This document shows positions 52,833-63,021 of a stretch of 64,000 nt of DNA, piece after piece. The stretch is taken from contig NZ_FQZU01000023.1 of assembly GCF_900142135.1 (NCBI RefSeq), positions 1-64,000 of the forward strand. The letters run 5' to 3'. The notes beneath the pieces were generated by a model. It was not told the origin of the DNA, made no database searches, and saw nothing but the letters and a program-made list of their open reading frames with translations. Source of the stretch: Desulfatibacillum alkenivorans DSM 16219. Its GTDB lineage: Bacteria > Desulfobacterota > Desulfobacteria > Desulfobacterales > Desulfatibacillaceae. How positions within the stretch are numbered: the first letter of the stretch is position 1; each line of letters begins with the position of its first letter. The position numbers and the translations under genes were made by a program.

Positions 52833-54238
52833 ATAAAAACCGGCTGACATTAATCGTAATCATTGTGCTGACGGCTTTGGCCGGCCTGGCTGTCTGGAGC
52901 GGATTGTCCACGCATAAATCCTCCATCCGAGAGGCTGGGAAAAGCGCCGAAACCACGCCTCAGAATGGAAATGAGGCGGCTGACGGCAGCCTGGAGGCCC
53001 TTGCCGGCCGCCTGGAGCTTTCTCCGCCGGTTTTGGACGCTATCATCCGTTCGATCCGGGACCACGGGATTCCCCCCCTGCGCGTTCACCAATTGCTGTT
53101 GCAGAAAAAAACGGAATTCAACGACTTAATAGGCCAGATGCAGCCTTCCAAAGACGGCGGGGAATCATTCACGCCGCACGCCCGGGAGGTCCTCTCCGCC
53201 CTTAACGCCGGAGATTTTGACAAAGCCCGGAGCCTGCTCCAAAAAGTCCTTTCCGAACTGGAAGCCGGAACGGTTTCTCCGGACAAGGACCCGGACCTGA
53301 AAGCCCTCACCCTGGCCCGTCTGGGCAGGCTGGAAAACCTGCAACTGGAATATAAAAAAGCAGCCGATTATTTCGGACAAGCCGCCCAAGCCGCGCAAAA
53401 GGACTCTTTGGCTCTCAAGTCCGACTTGTACGGCTGGCAGGGGACGGCCCTGTTTTTGGCCGAGGACTTCGAGCAGGCTGAAAAGGCGTACAAAGAGTCT
53501 TTGACTCTGGCTGAAAAGGCATTCTCTCCGGTTCATCCCGCGCAGGTCAACGCCTTGAACAACCTGGCCGGACTCTACCGCTCAACCGGCAGGCCCAAGT
53601 TGGCTGAACCCCTGTACCTCAAGGCCATGGACATCCGCCAAAAAGCCCTGGGCCCCCGCCATCCCTCCCTGGCCGCCCCCTTAAGCAATCTGGCGTCTCT
53701 CTATCTTGAGATGGGGGATTATAAGCAGGCCGTTATTTTGCTGGAAAACGCCCTGGCCATCCGGGAGGAGGCTTTGGGGCCGGACGATCCTTCCGTGGCC
53801 GCCTCCCTGAACAACCTGGCCAATGTATACCAGGCCGTAGGCAATCCGGACAAAGCCAAGGAACTGCTGCTGCAGTCCCTGGACATCACGCGAAAAGCAC
53901 TGGGGCCGGATCACCTGCGAGTCGCCATGACCCTGAACAACCTGGCTAAACTGAGCCAGCGTCAGGGGGATGACGAAGGCGCGCGCGCACGCTATCTGGA
54001 AGCCCTCGCCATCAGCGAAAAGGTCCTGGGGCCGGTCCATCCGGACGTGGCTGCCATTCTTATCAATCTGGCGGAACTGGACATGAAGGCCGATCAATTG
54101 GACAAGGCGGAAATTCTTTGGCGAAAGGCCATGACCATCCTGGAGGCCACAGTGGGCCCCGAGCACCCCGACGTGCAAAAGATCAAGGAGCAGCTTGCCC
54201 AAATCCGAATCGCCAACGCAAAAAAGTCCATTCAATAA
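52829..54238 (+). CDS. Membrane-anchored TPR protein (kinesin-light-chain-like repeats)
   Basis: 469 residues. The ATG at 52829 overlaps the DUF169 stop (ATGA) and gives an N-terminal membrane anchor (LTLIVIIVLTALAGLAVW, about 6-23); a longer frame from 52463 lies inside the DUF169 gene and is rejected. After a linker, at least six TPR units of about 42 residues occur, of the type HPSLAAPLSNLASLYLEMGD, DPSVAASLNNLANVYQAVGN and HPDVAAILINLAELDMKADQ. The repeats probably bind a partner protein on the periplasmic side. Its place between two DUF169 genes suggests it works with them or their substrate. Confidence 0.88.
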   Translation: MNKNRLTLIVIIVLTALAGLAVWSGLSTHKSSIREAGKSAETTPQNGNEAADGSLEALAGRLELSPPVLDAIIRSIRDHGIPPLRVHQLLLQKKTEFNDLIGQMQPSKDGGESFTPHAREVLSALNAGDFDKARSLLQKVLSELEAGTVSPDKDPDLKALTLARLGRLENLQLEYKKAADYFGQAAQAAQKDSLALKSDLYGWQGTALFLAEDFEQAEKAYKESLTLAEKAFSPVHPAQVNALNNLAGLYRSTGRPKLAEPLYLKAMDIRQKALGPRHPSLAAPLSNLASLYLEMGDYKQAVILLENALAIREEALGPDDPSVAASLNNLANVYQAVGNPDKAKELLLQSLDITRKALGPDHLRVAMTLNNLAKLSQRQGDDEGARARYLEALAISEKVLGPVHPDVAAILINLAELDMKADQLDKAEILWRKAMTILEATVGPEHPDVQKIKEQLAQIRIANAKKSIQ

Positions 54239-54257
54239 ATTATTTGGAAAGAACGAC

Positions 54258-55145
54258 ATGCAGCCTAATGAATTGTACGACCGCCTGGTGCGGAGTCTGG
54301 AAATCCCGGGGATGAACATCCCCACCGCCTTTGTCAGGTTCTATAAGCATGCGGATAGCGTTCCCGGTCAGGTGCTGGAATATAACGTGGAGGAGGAAAC
54401 CCTCACAAGCTGCCAGGCCATCCGCCACGCGGCTCACGGCCACCCCGTATATCTGACCCAGGAAAATTCCGGCTGCATTGCCGCGGCCATCAGCCTTGGC
54501 CTGGTGGACAGAAATCAGACCGAGCCTCTTCCGCGGCCCCGGCTGTACACCGAACTCATGAAAGCGCAAAGCAACCTGGGCAATGGATTTAAAGCGCCGT
54601 CCCCGGCCCAGTTTTCCTCCGGCGAGGTATACGCCTGCAAAGAACAGGGCAAGCCCTCTTTTTGCCTTTTCGGCGCCGAAGATTCAGGCCGGTTCAAAAA
54701 CATAGAAACCGCCCGCAAGGCCATCAACTCCATGGCCGCCATTCAGCCGCCGGAAATGCAGGGCGTGTTCTTTTTCGGGCCGGATTATTCCAAGGACCCG
54801 GTCGTCCCTCATGTGGTGGTCATGGCGGTCCGGCCCGTGGAGTTGACCCGGATTATCCAGGGCTACCAGTTTTTAACCGGGGATCCTATCAACGCCGTCC
54901 TAAGCCCTCTGCGCGCCATGGATTCCGATCTCATCGCCAGGCCTTATCTCACCGGGAAAATCAACGTGTCCTCCCTGTGCCTGGGCGCGCGCCTTGTGGC
55001 CGGCTTTGAAGGAGACCGTATGGGGCTGGGCGTTCCGTGGAAAAGTTTCGAAAAGCTGGTCAAGGGCATGGAAGCATCGCGCACCGGGTTTCCCTTTTCC
55101 CGATATCCCGGCGCCAAGCCTTTTAATAATACCCCAAAAAAATAA
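54258..55145 (+). CDS. DUF169 domain protein (second of two)
   Basis: 295 residues from the ATG at 54258, 19 bases after the TPR stop. AFVRFYKHADSVPGQVLEYN, SCQAIRHAAHGHPVYLTQEN with SGCIAAAISLGL, and VVVMAVRPVELTRIIQGYQF match DUF169 in the same order as the first copy. The two copies are clearly diverged and may be ancient duplicates or subunits of one complex. Cys residues at SCQA, GCIAA, YACKEQ and SSLCLGARL may bind a cofactor. The stop overlaps the next start (TAATG). Confidence 0.8.
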   Translation: MQPNELYDRLVRSLEIPGMNIPTAFVRFYKHADSVPGQVLEYNVEEETLTSCQAIRHAAHGHPVYLTQENSGCIAAAISLGLVDRNQTEPLPRPRLYTELMKAQSNLGNGFKAPSPAQFSSGEVYACKEQGKPSFCLFGAEDSGRFKNIETARKAINSMAAIQPPEMQGVFFFGPDYSKDPVVPHVVVMAVRPVELTRIIQGYQFLTGDPINAVLSPLRAMDSDLIARPYLTGKINVSSLCLGARLVAGFEGDRMGLGVPWKSFEKLVKGMEASRTGFPFSRYPGAKPFNNTPKK

Positions 55146-55570
55146 TGAGCGACCTGGATAGAGCACTGGAAATCGCCGTGCAGGCCCACAAAGGCCAGAA
55201 GGACAAGGCCGGGGCGCCGTACGTCCTCCATCCCTTGCGCTTGATGATGCGCATGCAATCCCCGGAAGCCCGCATGGCCGCCGTGCTCCACGACGTGGTG
55301 GAGGATACGGACTGGACCCTGGACGATTTAAAAAGGGAGGGGTTTTCCGAAGAAGTTTTGGAGGCCTTGGATCATCTCACCTGGAGACAGGATGAAAAAT
55401 ATTGGGAATACATCGAACGATTGAAAAGCAACCCCCTGGCGAGGGTCATAAAACTGGCGGATTTGGAGGATAACATGGATCTGACCCGCATCGCCCAGCC
55501 TTCGGCCAAGGATTTTGAACGGGTCCGCAAATATCACAAAGCCTGGACAAGACTATCCTCCCAGGCTTGA
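55145..55570 (+). CDS. HD-domain hydrolase, small (p)ppGpp hydrolase-like
   Basis: 141 residues. The HD motifs are H29-P30, H49-D50, E53-D54 in VLHDVVEDTDW, and VIKLADLEDN (101-110), the order seen in the hydrolase domain of RelA/SpoT and in stand-alone SAH/MESH1 proteins. No synthetase, TGS or ACT domain is present. Family members cleave (p)ppGpp to GDP or GTP plus pyrophosphate, though small relatives may use other nucleotides. The one-base overlap with the second DUF169 gene makes it part of the same operon, an unexpected partner. Confidence 0.82.
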   Translation: MSDLDRALEIAVQAHKGQKDKAGAPYVLHPLRLMMRMQSPEARMAAVLHDVVEDTDWTLDDLKREGFSEEVLEALDHLTWRQDEKYWEYIERLKSNPLARVIKLADLEDNMDLTRIAQPSAKDFERVRKYHKAWTRLSSQA

Positions 55571-55616
55571 CGGCCCTATATAAATCCTGAGCGTCCGCCG
55601 TTGTAAAGCTCGCCGC

Positions 55617-55787
55617 CTATTTCGGCAAAGGGGCGTCCGTAAAGACTTCAATCTTTCCCTCTCCGTAAATCTGATTCAACACGTCGTCGTTCCAGGCGCG
55701 TTTCGCCGGCCTGTTGATGTACAACCCGATCAAGCCCGCTACGATGCACAGAATAAAGACTATGTCGGCCGCTCCAACTGTTTGCAT
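55617..55787 (-). CDS. Small single-pass membrane protein of unknown function
   Basis: 56 residues from the ATG at 55787, with GGGGAGG upstream. One hydrophobic helix (AADIVFILCIVAGLIGLYIN, about 6-25) is followed by a soluble tail (RPAKRAWNDDVLNQIYGEGK). The strong ribosome site and helix pattern support a real gene. No family is recognised. It is convergent with the HD operon. Confidence 0.6.
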   Translation of the reverse strand: MQTVGAADIVFILCIVAGLIGLYINRPAKRAWNDDVLNQIYGEGKIEVFTDAPLPK

Positions 55788-56099
55788 GGTTTCCTCCCCG
55801 GTTGGTTTTTTCAGATTTTTCAACTTGAATAGTCTATCGGCTTTTGGTCTCGATTTCTTGAGCTCAAAATTCGCCGGGGAGAGATAAATTCAATCGGCGG
55901 CGGCATGCCTTCGCGCCTGTTCCGTCAGTTTTTTAAAGACGCCCGCTGGCGGGGCGTTGCGCCGATATTGTCATGCATGCCGTAGAGAGCCAATTCGATA
56001 TGCAGCGGCAGGCCCCCGCGCCTGCCAGGGAACGCGCATTGCGCGGTCCTTAATGTACGGCGCCTCATTTGCTTTCACTGAAGACCATCGCCGCAGGAT

Positions 56100-56460
56100 T
56101 TGAAGTGGAAAGGCAGCTTCAGGGCTTGCCCTGCTTTCTTTTTCACGCGCCCGGGAAGGATTGTCGCAGTCAGGAAAGACTGGCCAGCGAAAAGCGCGGT
56201 TTTTAACCAGGGCGGCCCAGGCAGCGCTGTTTGCCGCCTGGGTTTGGAAGAAACACAAGGCGCGGCCGGAAAAGATCCTCGAAGCCAGGAAAGGGAGGCG
56301 GGCGGAAGGAGTTGGTTGACTTCCTGCTTTTTGTTTGGTGATAGACAGGGTATCCGTCCGTTGGACATGCCAGGATTCTATTCCCGATAAAGGTCGCGCC
56401 TTGTGCGCTATCGCGCCCAGGCACGGATCTGCTGTGCCTGGGGCGCCCAACTTCGGCGGC
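56100..56460. repeat. Intergenic repeat, copy C (partial)
   Basis: The gap 55788-56599 has no convincing gene. The block AGCTTCAGGGCTTGCCCTGCT (56114-56134) is identical to copy A (458-478), and GGGCGGCCCAGGCA...GCCTGGG...AAGGCGCGGCCGG (56209-56270) repeats the GC-rich imperfect hairpin. A second hairpin (CGCCCAGGCA / TGCCTGGGGCG, 56414-56446) resembles it. The AACCCAACAAA unit seen in copies A and B was not found here. Confidence 0.55.
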
Positions 56461-56599
56461 GGCTTTCAGTTGCCCGGGCGGCGCTGGCTGCGCCGTACGC
56501 CGCTCTTGCTTTCAAGCAAGAGTATTTTTGCTTTTATTTAAGATACTTATAAATAGATTTTCGCCGCCATAGGACAAAAAACATGGATGACTCCAATCC

Positions 56600-57742
56600 T
56601 CATGGATTGGCTTTGCAGTGGTTCTCGTATTCCTGCACCAGTTTTTGGACGGCCTGGGTGGGGGAGAGGCTTCCTTCCACCACGTCGGATTCAATGCCGG
56701 GAATCATGGCTTTCACCGTGGGATTGCCGTAAAAGGCCGTCCGCAGATAATCGTCCACCATGGAGTGGACCCACCGGACCGTCTGGGCGTTGCGGCGGCG
56801 TTGAAACACGCCGGAGGCCATGGTGTTGGCCTTGAACTTCTCCACGGTCCGCCACACGTCGGGAATTCTATCTCCGGTCAGGGAGGACGCGGTCAACGCT
56901 TGTGTGGTCCAGCCCTCGGTGGCCGGCAGCAGATAGTGGATGATGCGTTCAAATTCGGACCGGGCCGTTTCGGCGCGCTGCTTGTTATCGCCGTCGGCCT
57001 TGTTGATGAGAATGGCGTCGGCGAGCTCCATGATGCCTTTTTTCATGCCCTGGAGTTCGTCGCCCGCTCCTGCTATCAGGACCAGCAAGAAGAAATCCAC
57101 CATGGACCGGACTTCGGTTTCGCTCTGGCCTACGCCCACGGTTTCCACCAAAATCACGTCGAACCCGGCGGCCTCGCAGACCAGCATGGTTTCGCGGCTT
57201 TTTCGGGTGACGCCGCCCAGGACTCCGCTGGATGGGCTGGGGCGGATGAAGGCGTTTTTATTGCGGGAGAGATTTTGCATGCGGGTTTTGTCGCCCAGGA
57301 TGCTGCCCCGGGTGAGGGAGGACGAGGGGTCCACGGCCAGGACCGCCACTTTATGGCCCTGATCGCATAAAAGGGAGCCCAGGGCTTCGATAAAGGTGCT
57401 TTTGCCCGCGCCCGGCACGCCCGTAATGCCCACCCGGACGGAGTTTCCGGTGTGGGGGATGAGTTCCTTGAGCATGCGTTGAGCCCGCTCCATGTGGGCG
57501 GGAACGTTGCTTTCCACCAGGGTGATGGCCCGGCCCAGGACGGTCCTGTCCTGGGCCAGGACGCCTTGGACGAAATCCTGCACCCGCAGGTTTTTGCGCC
57601 GAACCACGGGCGGCGCGGCGGGTTTGGAGGCGCCGCCGGGCATGCCGTCGTGCCCGCCTTCCACGCCGTCAACAACCAGGGAAGCAAAGCCTTTGCCGTC
57701 ACAATCTTGGGGCGCCCATTCGGGGCGTTTGCCTGAACTCAT
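56600..57742 (-). CDS. meaB: Methylmalonyl-CoA mutase-associated GTPase (MeaB/ArgK)
   Basis: 380 residues from the ATG at 57742 (a GTG two codons earlier is possible). P-loop GVPGAGKST (108-116), LAVDPSSSLTRGSILGDKTR, VETVGVGQSETEVRSMVDFF and the NKADGDN base-binding motif are the MeaB/ArgK signature. A 45-residue N-terminal extension is low in complexity. MeaB loads and protects adenosylcobalamin in methylmalonyl-CoA mutase using GTP. It lies 76 bases after the large subunit gene on the same strand, as expected for a mutase operon. Confidence 0.93.
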   Translation of the reverse strand: MSSGKRPEWAPQDCDGKGFASLVVDGVEGGHDGMPGGASKPAAPPVVRRKNLRVQDFVQGVLAQDRTVLGRAITLVESNVPAHMERAQRMLKELIPHTGNSVRVGITGVPGAGKSTFIEALGSLLCDQGHKVAVLAVDPSSSLTRGSILGDKTRMQNLSRNKNAFIRPSPSSGVLGGVTRKSRETMLVCEAAGFDVILVETVGVGQSETEVRSMVDFFLLVLIAGAGDELQGMKKGIMELADAILINKADGDNKQRAETARSEFERIIHYLLPATEGWTTQALTASSLTGDRIPDVWRTVEKFKANTMASGVFQRRRNAQTVRWVHSMVDDYLRTAFYGNPTVKAMIPGIESDVVEGSLSPTQAVQKLVQEYENHCKANP

Positions 57743-57763
57743 GCGCACTCTCTATGCAATGCA

Positions 57764-57798
57764 AAGGGGCGCAACCGGGTAAAACGGCTGCGCCCCTT
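57764..57798 (-). repeat. Hairpin between the mutase large-subunit and meaB genes
   Basis: Perfect stem AAGGGGCGCA (57764-57773) / TGCGCCCCTT (57789-57798). No T-run follows in the minus direction, so it is more likely an mRNA stability or partial attenuation element than a terminator. Confidence 0.5.
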
Positions 57799-57818
57799 CC
57801 GGTTATCGTTGGACTGGA

Positions 57819-59996
57819 TTATTCAGCCAGCCGTTTGTTCAGCTCCACCATGACCTTTTGGGCCGCCACGGGGATGACCGTGCCGGGGCCGAAGATCAGG
57901 GATGCGCCGTGTTCTCTGAGGAACTCGTAATCCTGGGCCGGGATAACCCCGCCCACGATGACCATAATATCCTCACGGCCGTGTTTTTTCAACTCTTCCA
58001 CCAATTTGGGCAGAAGGGTTTTATGCCCGGCGGCCAGGCTGCTCATGCCGATGATGTGGACGTCGTTTTCCACAGCCTGGAGGGCTGCTTCCTCGGGCGT
58101 CTGGAACAAGGGTCCGATGTCCACGTCGAATCCCAGGTCGGCGAAGGCCGTGGAGATGACCTTGGCGCCCCGGTCGTGCCCGTCCTGGCCCATTTTGGCG
58201 ACCATGATGCGGGGACGGCGGCCTTCGGTCTCCTCGAATTCGTCCGTCATCTTGCGGACGGCTGCCACTTCTTCCTCTTCGCCGAATTCCGTGCTGTATA
58301 CGCCGGATACGCTGCGCGTCACTGCTTTATGCCTCCCGGTGACCTTTTCGATTGCATAGGAAATTTCGCCCAGGCTGGCCCGGACCCGCGCGGCCTTGAC
58401 GGCCAGGTCCAGCAGGTTGCCGTTTCCGGTTTCCGCAGCCTTTGTAATGGCTTCCAGCGCCTGGGACACGGCGGCCTCGTCCCGGCCGTCCTTCAACTGG
58501 GCCAGACGCCGGATCTGGGCGTCGCGCACGGCCGTGTTGTCCACTTCCAGGACTTCCATGGGATCTTCCGTTTCGGGGCGATATTTGTTGACGCCCACGA
58601 TGACTTCCTTTTTGGAGTCGATGCGCGCCTGCCTGCGGGCCGCCGCTTCTTCAATTCGCATTTTGGGAAGCCCGGTGTCAATGGCTTTCGCCATGCCGCC
58701 CAGGGATTCGATCTCGCAAATATGGCCCCAGGCGCGATCCACGATCTGGGAAGTGAGGCTTTCCAGATAGTAGGACCCGGCCCAGGGATCCACCACCTTG
58801 CAGATTTTGGTTTCGTCCTGGAGGAACAACTGGGTGTTCCTGGCGATCCGGGCCGAAAAATCCGTGGGCAGGGCGATGGCTTCGTCCAGGGAGTTGGTGT
58901 GCAGGCTCTGGGTATGGCCCAAAGCGGCGGACATGGCCTCGATGCAGGTCCTGCAAACGTTGTTGTAAGGATCCTGCTCGGTGAGGCTCCAGCCCGAGGT
59001 CTGGGTGTGGGTGCGCAAGGCCAGGCTCTTGGGATTTTTGGGATCGAAGCCCTTGATGAGCTTGGCCCAAATCAAGCGGCCCGCCCGGAGCTTGGCCACT
59101 TCCATGAAGTGGTTCATGCCCGTGCCCCAGAAAAAGGACAGGCGGGGCGCAAAAGTGTCCACGCTCATGCCTGCGGCCACGCCGGTTTTGACGTACTGAT
59201 AGCCGTCGGCCAGGGTGTAGCCCAGTTCGATGTCGGCCGTGGCGCCGGCTTCCTGCATATGGTAGCCCGAGATGCTGATGCTGTTGAACTTGGGCATGTT
59301 CTGGCTGGTGAATTCAAAGATGTCCGCGATGATCTTCATGGAGGGCGTGGGCGGATAAATGTAGGTGTTCCGCACCATGTATTCCTTGAGGATGTCGTTC
59401 TGGATCGTGCCCGTAAGCTGCTCGTGGGATACGCCCTGCTCTTCGGCGGCCACGATATAATAGGCCAGGATGGGCAAGACCGCGCCGTTCATGGTCATGG
59501 ACACGGACATCTGGTCCAATGGAATGCCGTCAAACAGGATTTTCATGTCCAGGATGGAGTCCACGGCCACGCCGGCCTTGCCTACGTCGCCCACCACGCG
59601 TTCGTGGTCCGAGTCGTAGCCGCGATGGGTGGCCAAGTCGAAGGCAATGGACAGGCCCTTCTGGCCCATGGCCAGGTTGCGGCGGTAGAATGCGTTGGAT
59701 TCCTCAGCCGTGGAAAAGCCCGCGTACTGGCGGACCGTCCAGGGCCTGGTGACGAACATGGTGGGGTAAGGCCCGCGAAGATAAGGCGGGATGCCGGACA
59801 CAAATCCGGTGTGCTCCAGATCGGCGACGTCTTCCCCCGTGTACAGGGCCTTGACCGGAATCTGCTCGTTGGTCATCCATTCAAAATCTATAGCGTCGGC
59901 GGCAGCCTGATCCAGGGCTGCCTTCCATTCGGCCAGTCCCGCCTTGGATTTGGGCGGGTTATAAGCCATGGCAGTAAAATCAGGTGTCTTATTCAT
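57819..59996 (-). CDS. mutB: Methylmalonyl-CoA mutase large subunit
   Basis: 725 residues, full length. The TIM-barrel domain carries [20 protein letters not shown] with [30 protein letters not shown] and [11 protein letters not shown]. The C-terminal cobalamin domain has the base-off signature DGHDRGAK (Asp605-x-His607-x-x-Gly610), then [12 protein letters not shown] and [18 protein letters not shown]. It catalyses the reversible rearrangement of methylmalonyl-CoA and succinyl-CoA with adenosylcobalamin. It starts inside the small-subunit stop with an eight-base overlap, GGAGCGG upstream. In an anaerobe it would serve propionate or fatty-acid-derived carbon flow. Confidence 0.97.
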   Translation of the reverse strand: MNKTPDFTAMAYNPPKSKAGLAEWKAALDQAAADAIDFEWMTNEQIPVKALYTGEDVADLEHTGFVSGIPPYLRGPYPTMFVTRPWTVRQYAGFSTAEESNAFYRRNLAMGQKGLSIAFDLATHRGYDSDHERVVGDVGKAGVAVDSILDMKILFDGIPLDQMSVSMTMNGAVLPILAYYIVAAEEQGVSHEQLTGTIQNDILKEYMVRNTYIYPPTPSMKIIADIFEFTSQNMPKFNSISISGYHMQEAGATADIELGYTLADGYQYVKTGVAAGMSVDTFAPRLSFFWGTGMNHFMEVAKLRAGRLIWAKLIKGFDPKNPKSLALRTHTQTSGWSLTEQDPYNNVCRTCIEAMSAALGHTQSLHTNSLDEAIALPTDFSARIARNTQLFLQDETKICKVVDPWAGSYYLESLTSQIVDRAWGHICEIESLGGMAKAIDTGLPKMRIEEAAARRQARIDSKKEVIVGVNKYRPETEDPMEVLEVDNTAVRDAQIRRLAQLKDGRDEAAVSQALEAITKAAETGNGNLLDLAVKAARVRASLGEISYAIEKVTGRHKAVTRSVSGVYSTEFGEEEEVAAVRKMTDEFEETEGRRPRIMVAKMGQDGHDRGAKVISTAFADLGFDVDIGPLFQTPEEAALQAVENDVHIIGMSSLAAGHKTLLPKLVEELKKHGREDIMVIVGGVIPAQDYEFLREHGASLIFGPGTVIPVAAQKVMVELNKRLAE

Positions 59997-62163
59997 GAGT
60001 CAGTCCGCTCCGTTTTTGAAGGTTTAACAGCAGGGTGTAGCAATCAGCCCCCATAAAGATGTAATCGTCCATCCCTGCGTCCCTGTAGGATTGCTCCAGG
60101 TCCTTGGCAGGCTTGCCGGCAAGGAGCACGAAGGCGCCGGAGACTTTTTCCTTGAGCAGTTTGGCCAGGGGCGGAACCACTTCGGGATAGGCTTTATCCG
60201 TGGAGCAGATGATGGCGATCTTCGCGCCGGAATCGGCGAAGGCCTGGGCGCAGTCTTCAGGCGTCTGGAACCCGGTGTTTTCCACCATTTCAAATCCGCC
60301 GGGCTGGAAAAATCCGCCGGAGAAGTCGGCCCGGGCCTTATGCTGCGGAATGGGGCCCATGTTAGCCAGGAAAATCTTAACCCGCTGGCCGGTTTCCTTT
60401 ATATGCTTGTCCATGGCGAAACGGAGGCTTTCAAAAGGCTCCGAGCCCCGGTGGACGGCCAAGGGCGTCACGCTTCCGGAACCGGCTTCCAGGGTTCCAA
60501 AGATGGCGCTCAGGCTGGCGCCGGCCTGGGCTGCGGCCACGGCTTTGTCCATGGTTTCGGGCGCCGCCGGGCTGTTTTTCATGGCCTCTTCCAGGGCTTT
60601 CAGCATGTCGCCGCCGTTTCCGGCCGCCTTGCAGAATTCCTCCACCTGGGCCGCCCGTTGGGATTGCAGCGCGGCGTGATCCACCGCCGGGACTTCCAGG
60701 GGCGTTTCCGCCAGGTTGGCGTACATGTTGGTTCCCACAAAGACGTCTTTGCGCTTTTTGATGTTCTTGGCCTTTTGAGCGGCCACGTCCGCGCACAGGC
60801 TTTGAGGCAGGCCTTGCTCCAGGGCCTTGGCCATGCCGCCGGCCTTTTCGATTTCCTGAAAAATGCCCCAGGCTTTTTCGGCCACCGTGTCCGTGAGGGT
60901 TTCCACAAACCAGGAACCGCCCGAAGGATCCACGGGTTGGGTGAACCGGCTTTCCTCCTGCAAGACGATCTGCAGATTGCGGGACACCCTGCGGGAGAAC
61001 TCGTTGGGCTGACGGGCGACTTCGTCAAAAGGCGCCACGTAAACCATGTCCGCGCCGCCCATGGCGGCTGCAAAGCACTCGGTGGTGTTTCTCAGCATAT
61101 TCACGTAAGGATCGCACAGAGTCTTGGTCCAGGCCGAGGTGCGGGCGAACATGAACAGTTTCTGCGATTCTTCATTGCCGCCGAAAGCGTCGGCGATCTG
61201 GGTCCAAAGAATGCGCGCCGCCCTGAGCTTGGCGATCTCCATAAAAAAATGGCCGCCCACGGAAAAGGAGAAGCAAACCTTGGGAGCGATCACATCGAAT
61301 TCCACCCCGCGCTCCTGCATGGCCCTGACGTATTCCACGGCCGTGGCCATGGCGAAAGCCAGTTCCTGAGTGGCGCTGGCGCCCGCGTCATGATAGGGCG
61401 AGCCGCTGGCGATGATGGTCCGCACATGGCGGGCGTTGGACTTGGCCCACATGAGCAAGGCGGTCATGGAGTCGTAAGCCGCATTCAACGAAATGGGGAT
61501 GGCGCCCTTGGCGGCCAATTCCCCCAGAGGATCGGCGCCGACGCATCCGGCCAGGCTGGCGGCGAACTTGCCGCTCACCAACTGTCCGGCGGCCATAAGG
61601 CTGGCTATGGGAAGGGCCGTGGCCCCTGCATTGACGAACATGGGAATGTTGGCGGTGTCCACCCCGGCCAGCGCCTTGGCGAAATCGCCTGCGCAAGCTG
61701 CGGAAAGCCCCATGGCCCCCACGTCTTCCGCCTTGGCCCGCCCCGGATCCTGACCCAGCTTGACTGCAGGGTCCAAAACCACCTGCAGGCCGGTCTGGCC
61801 CCTTTCCAGATCATGCACCGCCGCCTTGTTGAACTCCTCGGGCGTGGAGCACGAAATAGCCTGACAAATGTTCCAGGGATTGATCAGGAAGCCGTCCGCC
61901 TTGGTTCCGCGCACAAAGGGGGCGCTTCCCGGCATGGTGTCTATGTGCGGTAAATCCTTGATTTCATGCTGCCAGTACATGGGCTGAAGATCAATGTCCT
62001 CATAGGTTTTGGTGATGACCTTCTTTTCAAAGGGCGCGCCTTTGAGGCTGGCCACCGCCGCATCGTACCATTCCTGATAGCTGGGGAAGGAAAACTCGGA
62101 AAAGAGCTTCTCTCCTTCACCCCTCGGGGTTAGGGTCGGTGCATTGTTTGACATGGTAGACAT
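59989..62163 (-). CDS. mutA: Methylmalonyl-CoA mutase small subunit
   Basis: 724 residues, full length for the non-catalytic subunit. It shares the barrel fold with the large subunit ([40 protein letters not shown]), but its C-terminal domain lacks the DxHxxG cobalamin motif ([18 protein letters not shown] instead), as is normal for this subunit. GGAG stands about four bases before the ATG at 62163; a second ATG nine bases on is also possible. It is the first gene of the mutase operon. No methylmalonyl-CoA epimerase gene is in the window. Confidence 0.95.
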   Translation of the reverse strand: MSTMSNNAPTLTPRGEGEKLFSEFSFPSYQEWYDAAVASLKGAPFEKKVITKTYEDIDLQPMYWQHEIKDLPHIDTMPGSAPFVRGTKADGFLINPWNICQAISCSTPEEFNKAAVHDLERGQTGLQVVLDPAVKLGQDPGRAKAEDVGAMGLSAACAGDFAKALAGVDTANIPMFVNAGATALPIASLMAAGQLVSGKFAASLAGCVGADPLGELAAKGAIPISLNAAYDSMTALLMWAKSNARHVRTIIASGSPYHDAGASATQELAFAMATAVEYVRAMQERGVEFDVIAPKVCFSFSVGGHFFMEIAKLRAARILWTQIADAFGGNEESQKLFMFARTSAWTKTLCDPYVNMLRNTTECFAAAMGGADMVYVAPFDEVARQPNEFSRRVSRNLQIVLQEESRFTQPVDPSGGSWFVETLTDTVAEKAWGIFQEIEKAGGMAKALEQGLPQSLCADVAAQKAKNIKKRKDVFVGTNMYANLAETPLEVPAVDHAALQSQRAAQVEEFCKAAGNGGDMLKALEEAMKNSPAAPETMDKAVAAAQAGASLSAIFGTLEAGSGSVTPLAVHRGSEPFESLRFAMDKHIKETGQRVKIFLANMGPIPQHKARADFSGGFFQPGGFEMVENTGFQTPEDCAQAFADSGAKIAIICSTDKAYPEVVPPLAKLLKEKVSGAFVLLAGKPAKDLEQSYRDAGMDDYIFMGADCYTLLLNLQKRSGLTHE

Positions 62164-62594
62164 CCGCTCCGTTGGTTATGGGTAAAAATGAAAAAAGGGC
62201 GGCCCCTGAACAAAATTTATTCCACTCGATCAATTTTATGGCCGAACGGGTTGGATTCAGAAGCGCGTCTCGCATCGCCAGGCAAAAAAAACAGGCCGCG
62301 TCCAAGCCATGAAAGTAAAAGAGAAACAAGCAGCTTTCTATTATTTTCAATAACTTGCAATTTCGCGCCGCATAGCGCGCCGGTTTTTTCCATCATGTTG
62401 TTCCAGCGCTTGATGTAAATTTATCATAGCCCGAATAAATATGCCATATTTTTTTGTAAAAGGAAAAGGGGGAATCGCCTGAAAATGGGCATTTTTTGAA
62501 GGGGGGAATGGCTTAGGGACTCCCTCCGGCCCAAGAGCCGGGCCGGAGGGACTTGAATGTAAAGCGCGGCGGACCGCCGCACGAATTAGGGGCC
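62164..62594. other. Upstream region of the mutase operon, with an inverted repeat
   Basis: 431 bases with no believable gene. A perfect 12-base inverted repeat TCCCTCCGGCCC / GGGCCGGAGGGA lies at 62521-62532 and 62540-62551, just downstream of fmdB; no T-run follows, so it is not a canonical terminator. The AT-rich part at 62400-62460 probably holds the mutase promoter, but no clear boxes could be fixed. Confidence 0.5.
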
Positions 62595-62789
62595 TCAGGA
62601 AAAGCCGCCGGGAGGGCCGCATGAGGACTTAGCAAAGGAACCGCCCCGCCGGCTGGAAAAGCAGGACATAAGGCGTTCGGTTTCCTTGGCGCCGCATTTG
62701 GGGCATGGGGGCGTTTCCTTGTCGGACATTCCCACAATTTCCTCAAAGTCCCGGCCGCATTTTTTGCAGTTGAATTCGTAAATGGGCAT
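62595..62789 (-). CDS. FmdB-type zinc ribbon protein (second copy)
   Basis: 64 residues, MPIYEFNCKKCGRDFEEIVG with the ribbon Cys8, Cys11, Cys29 and Cys32, and a Ser/Gly-rich C-terminus. It is similar in size and start to the protein at 46662 but clearly diverged (KCGAKETERLMSCF). GGAGG lies upstream of the ATG. It stands between the mutase operon and a molybdopterin oxidoreductase; its function is unknown. Confidence 0.85.
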   Translation of the reverse strand: MPIYEFNCKKCGRDFEEIVGMSDKETPPCPKCGAKETERLMSCFSSRRGGSFAKSSCGPPGGFS

Positions 62790-62944
62790 GATTTCCTCCG
62801 TTTGGTGAATTGTCGCTAACTATCAAAATAAGACAAGGAATAGAGGGCGTCAATATATAGCCAGGAAGGAATTGGCGGCGTTGGGATTCACTCTTCCTGT
62901 ATTGCGTGAAGGAATCAGCATATGTATGCCTCGCCGCCCGCAAC

Positions 62945-62980
62945 AAAAAAAGGGGCGGCCCGTGCTTTCCGGGCCGCCCT
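62945..62980 (-). terminator. Intrinsic terminator after the molybdopterin oxidoreductase gene
   Basis: On the minus strand the stem GGGCGGCCCG / CGGGCCGCCC (62979-62970 with 62962-62953) is followed by seven T residues (62951-62945). It lies about 40 bases after the stop codon of the oxidoreductase gene. Confidence 0.82.
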
Positions 62981-63021
62981 ATTGGAATCATTGCTTGTTG
63001 ATTTTTGATGGTGGAAGGATC

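Noticed and set aside
57858-60056. A 732-residue open frame on the plus strand opposite the mutase large subunit
   Set aside because: The minus-strand frame is an unmistakable full-length mutase; the plus frame is rich in Gly/His/Val/Asp as expected of an antisense shadow in GC-rich DNA and shows no domain.
60091-61953. A 620-residue plus-strand frame opposite the mutase small subunit
   Set aside because: It is a shadow of a real gene, with no ribosome-binding site or recognisable motif.
62521-62551. An intrinsic terminator after fmdB
   Set aside because: The stem is perfect, but no T-run follows on either strand.
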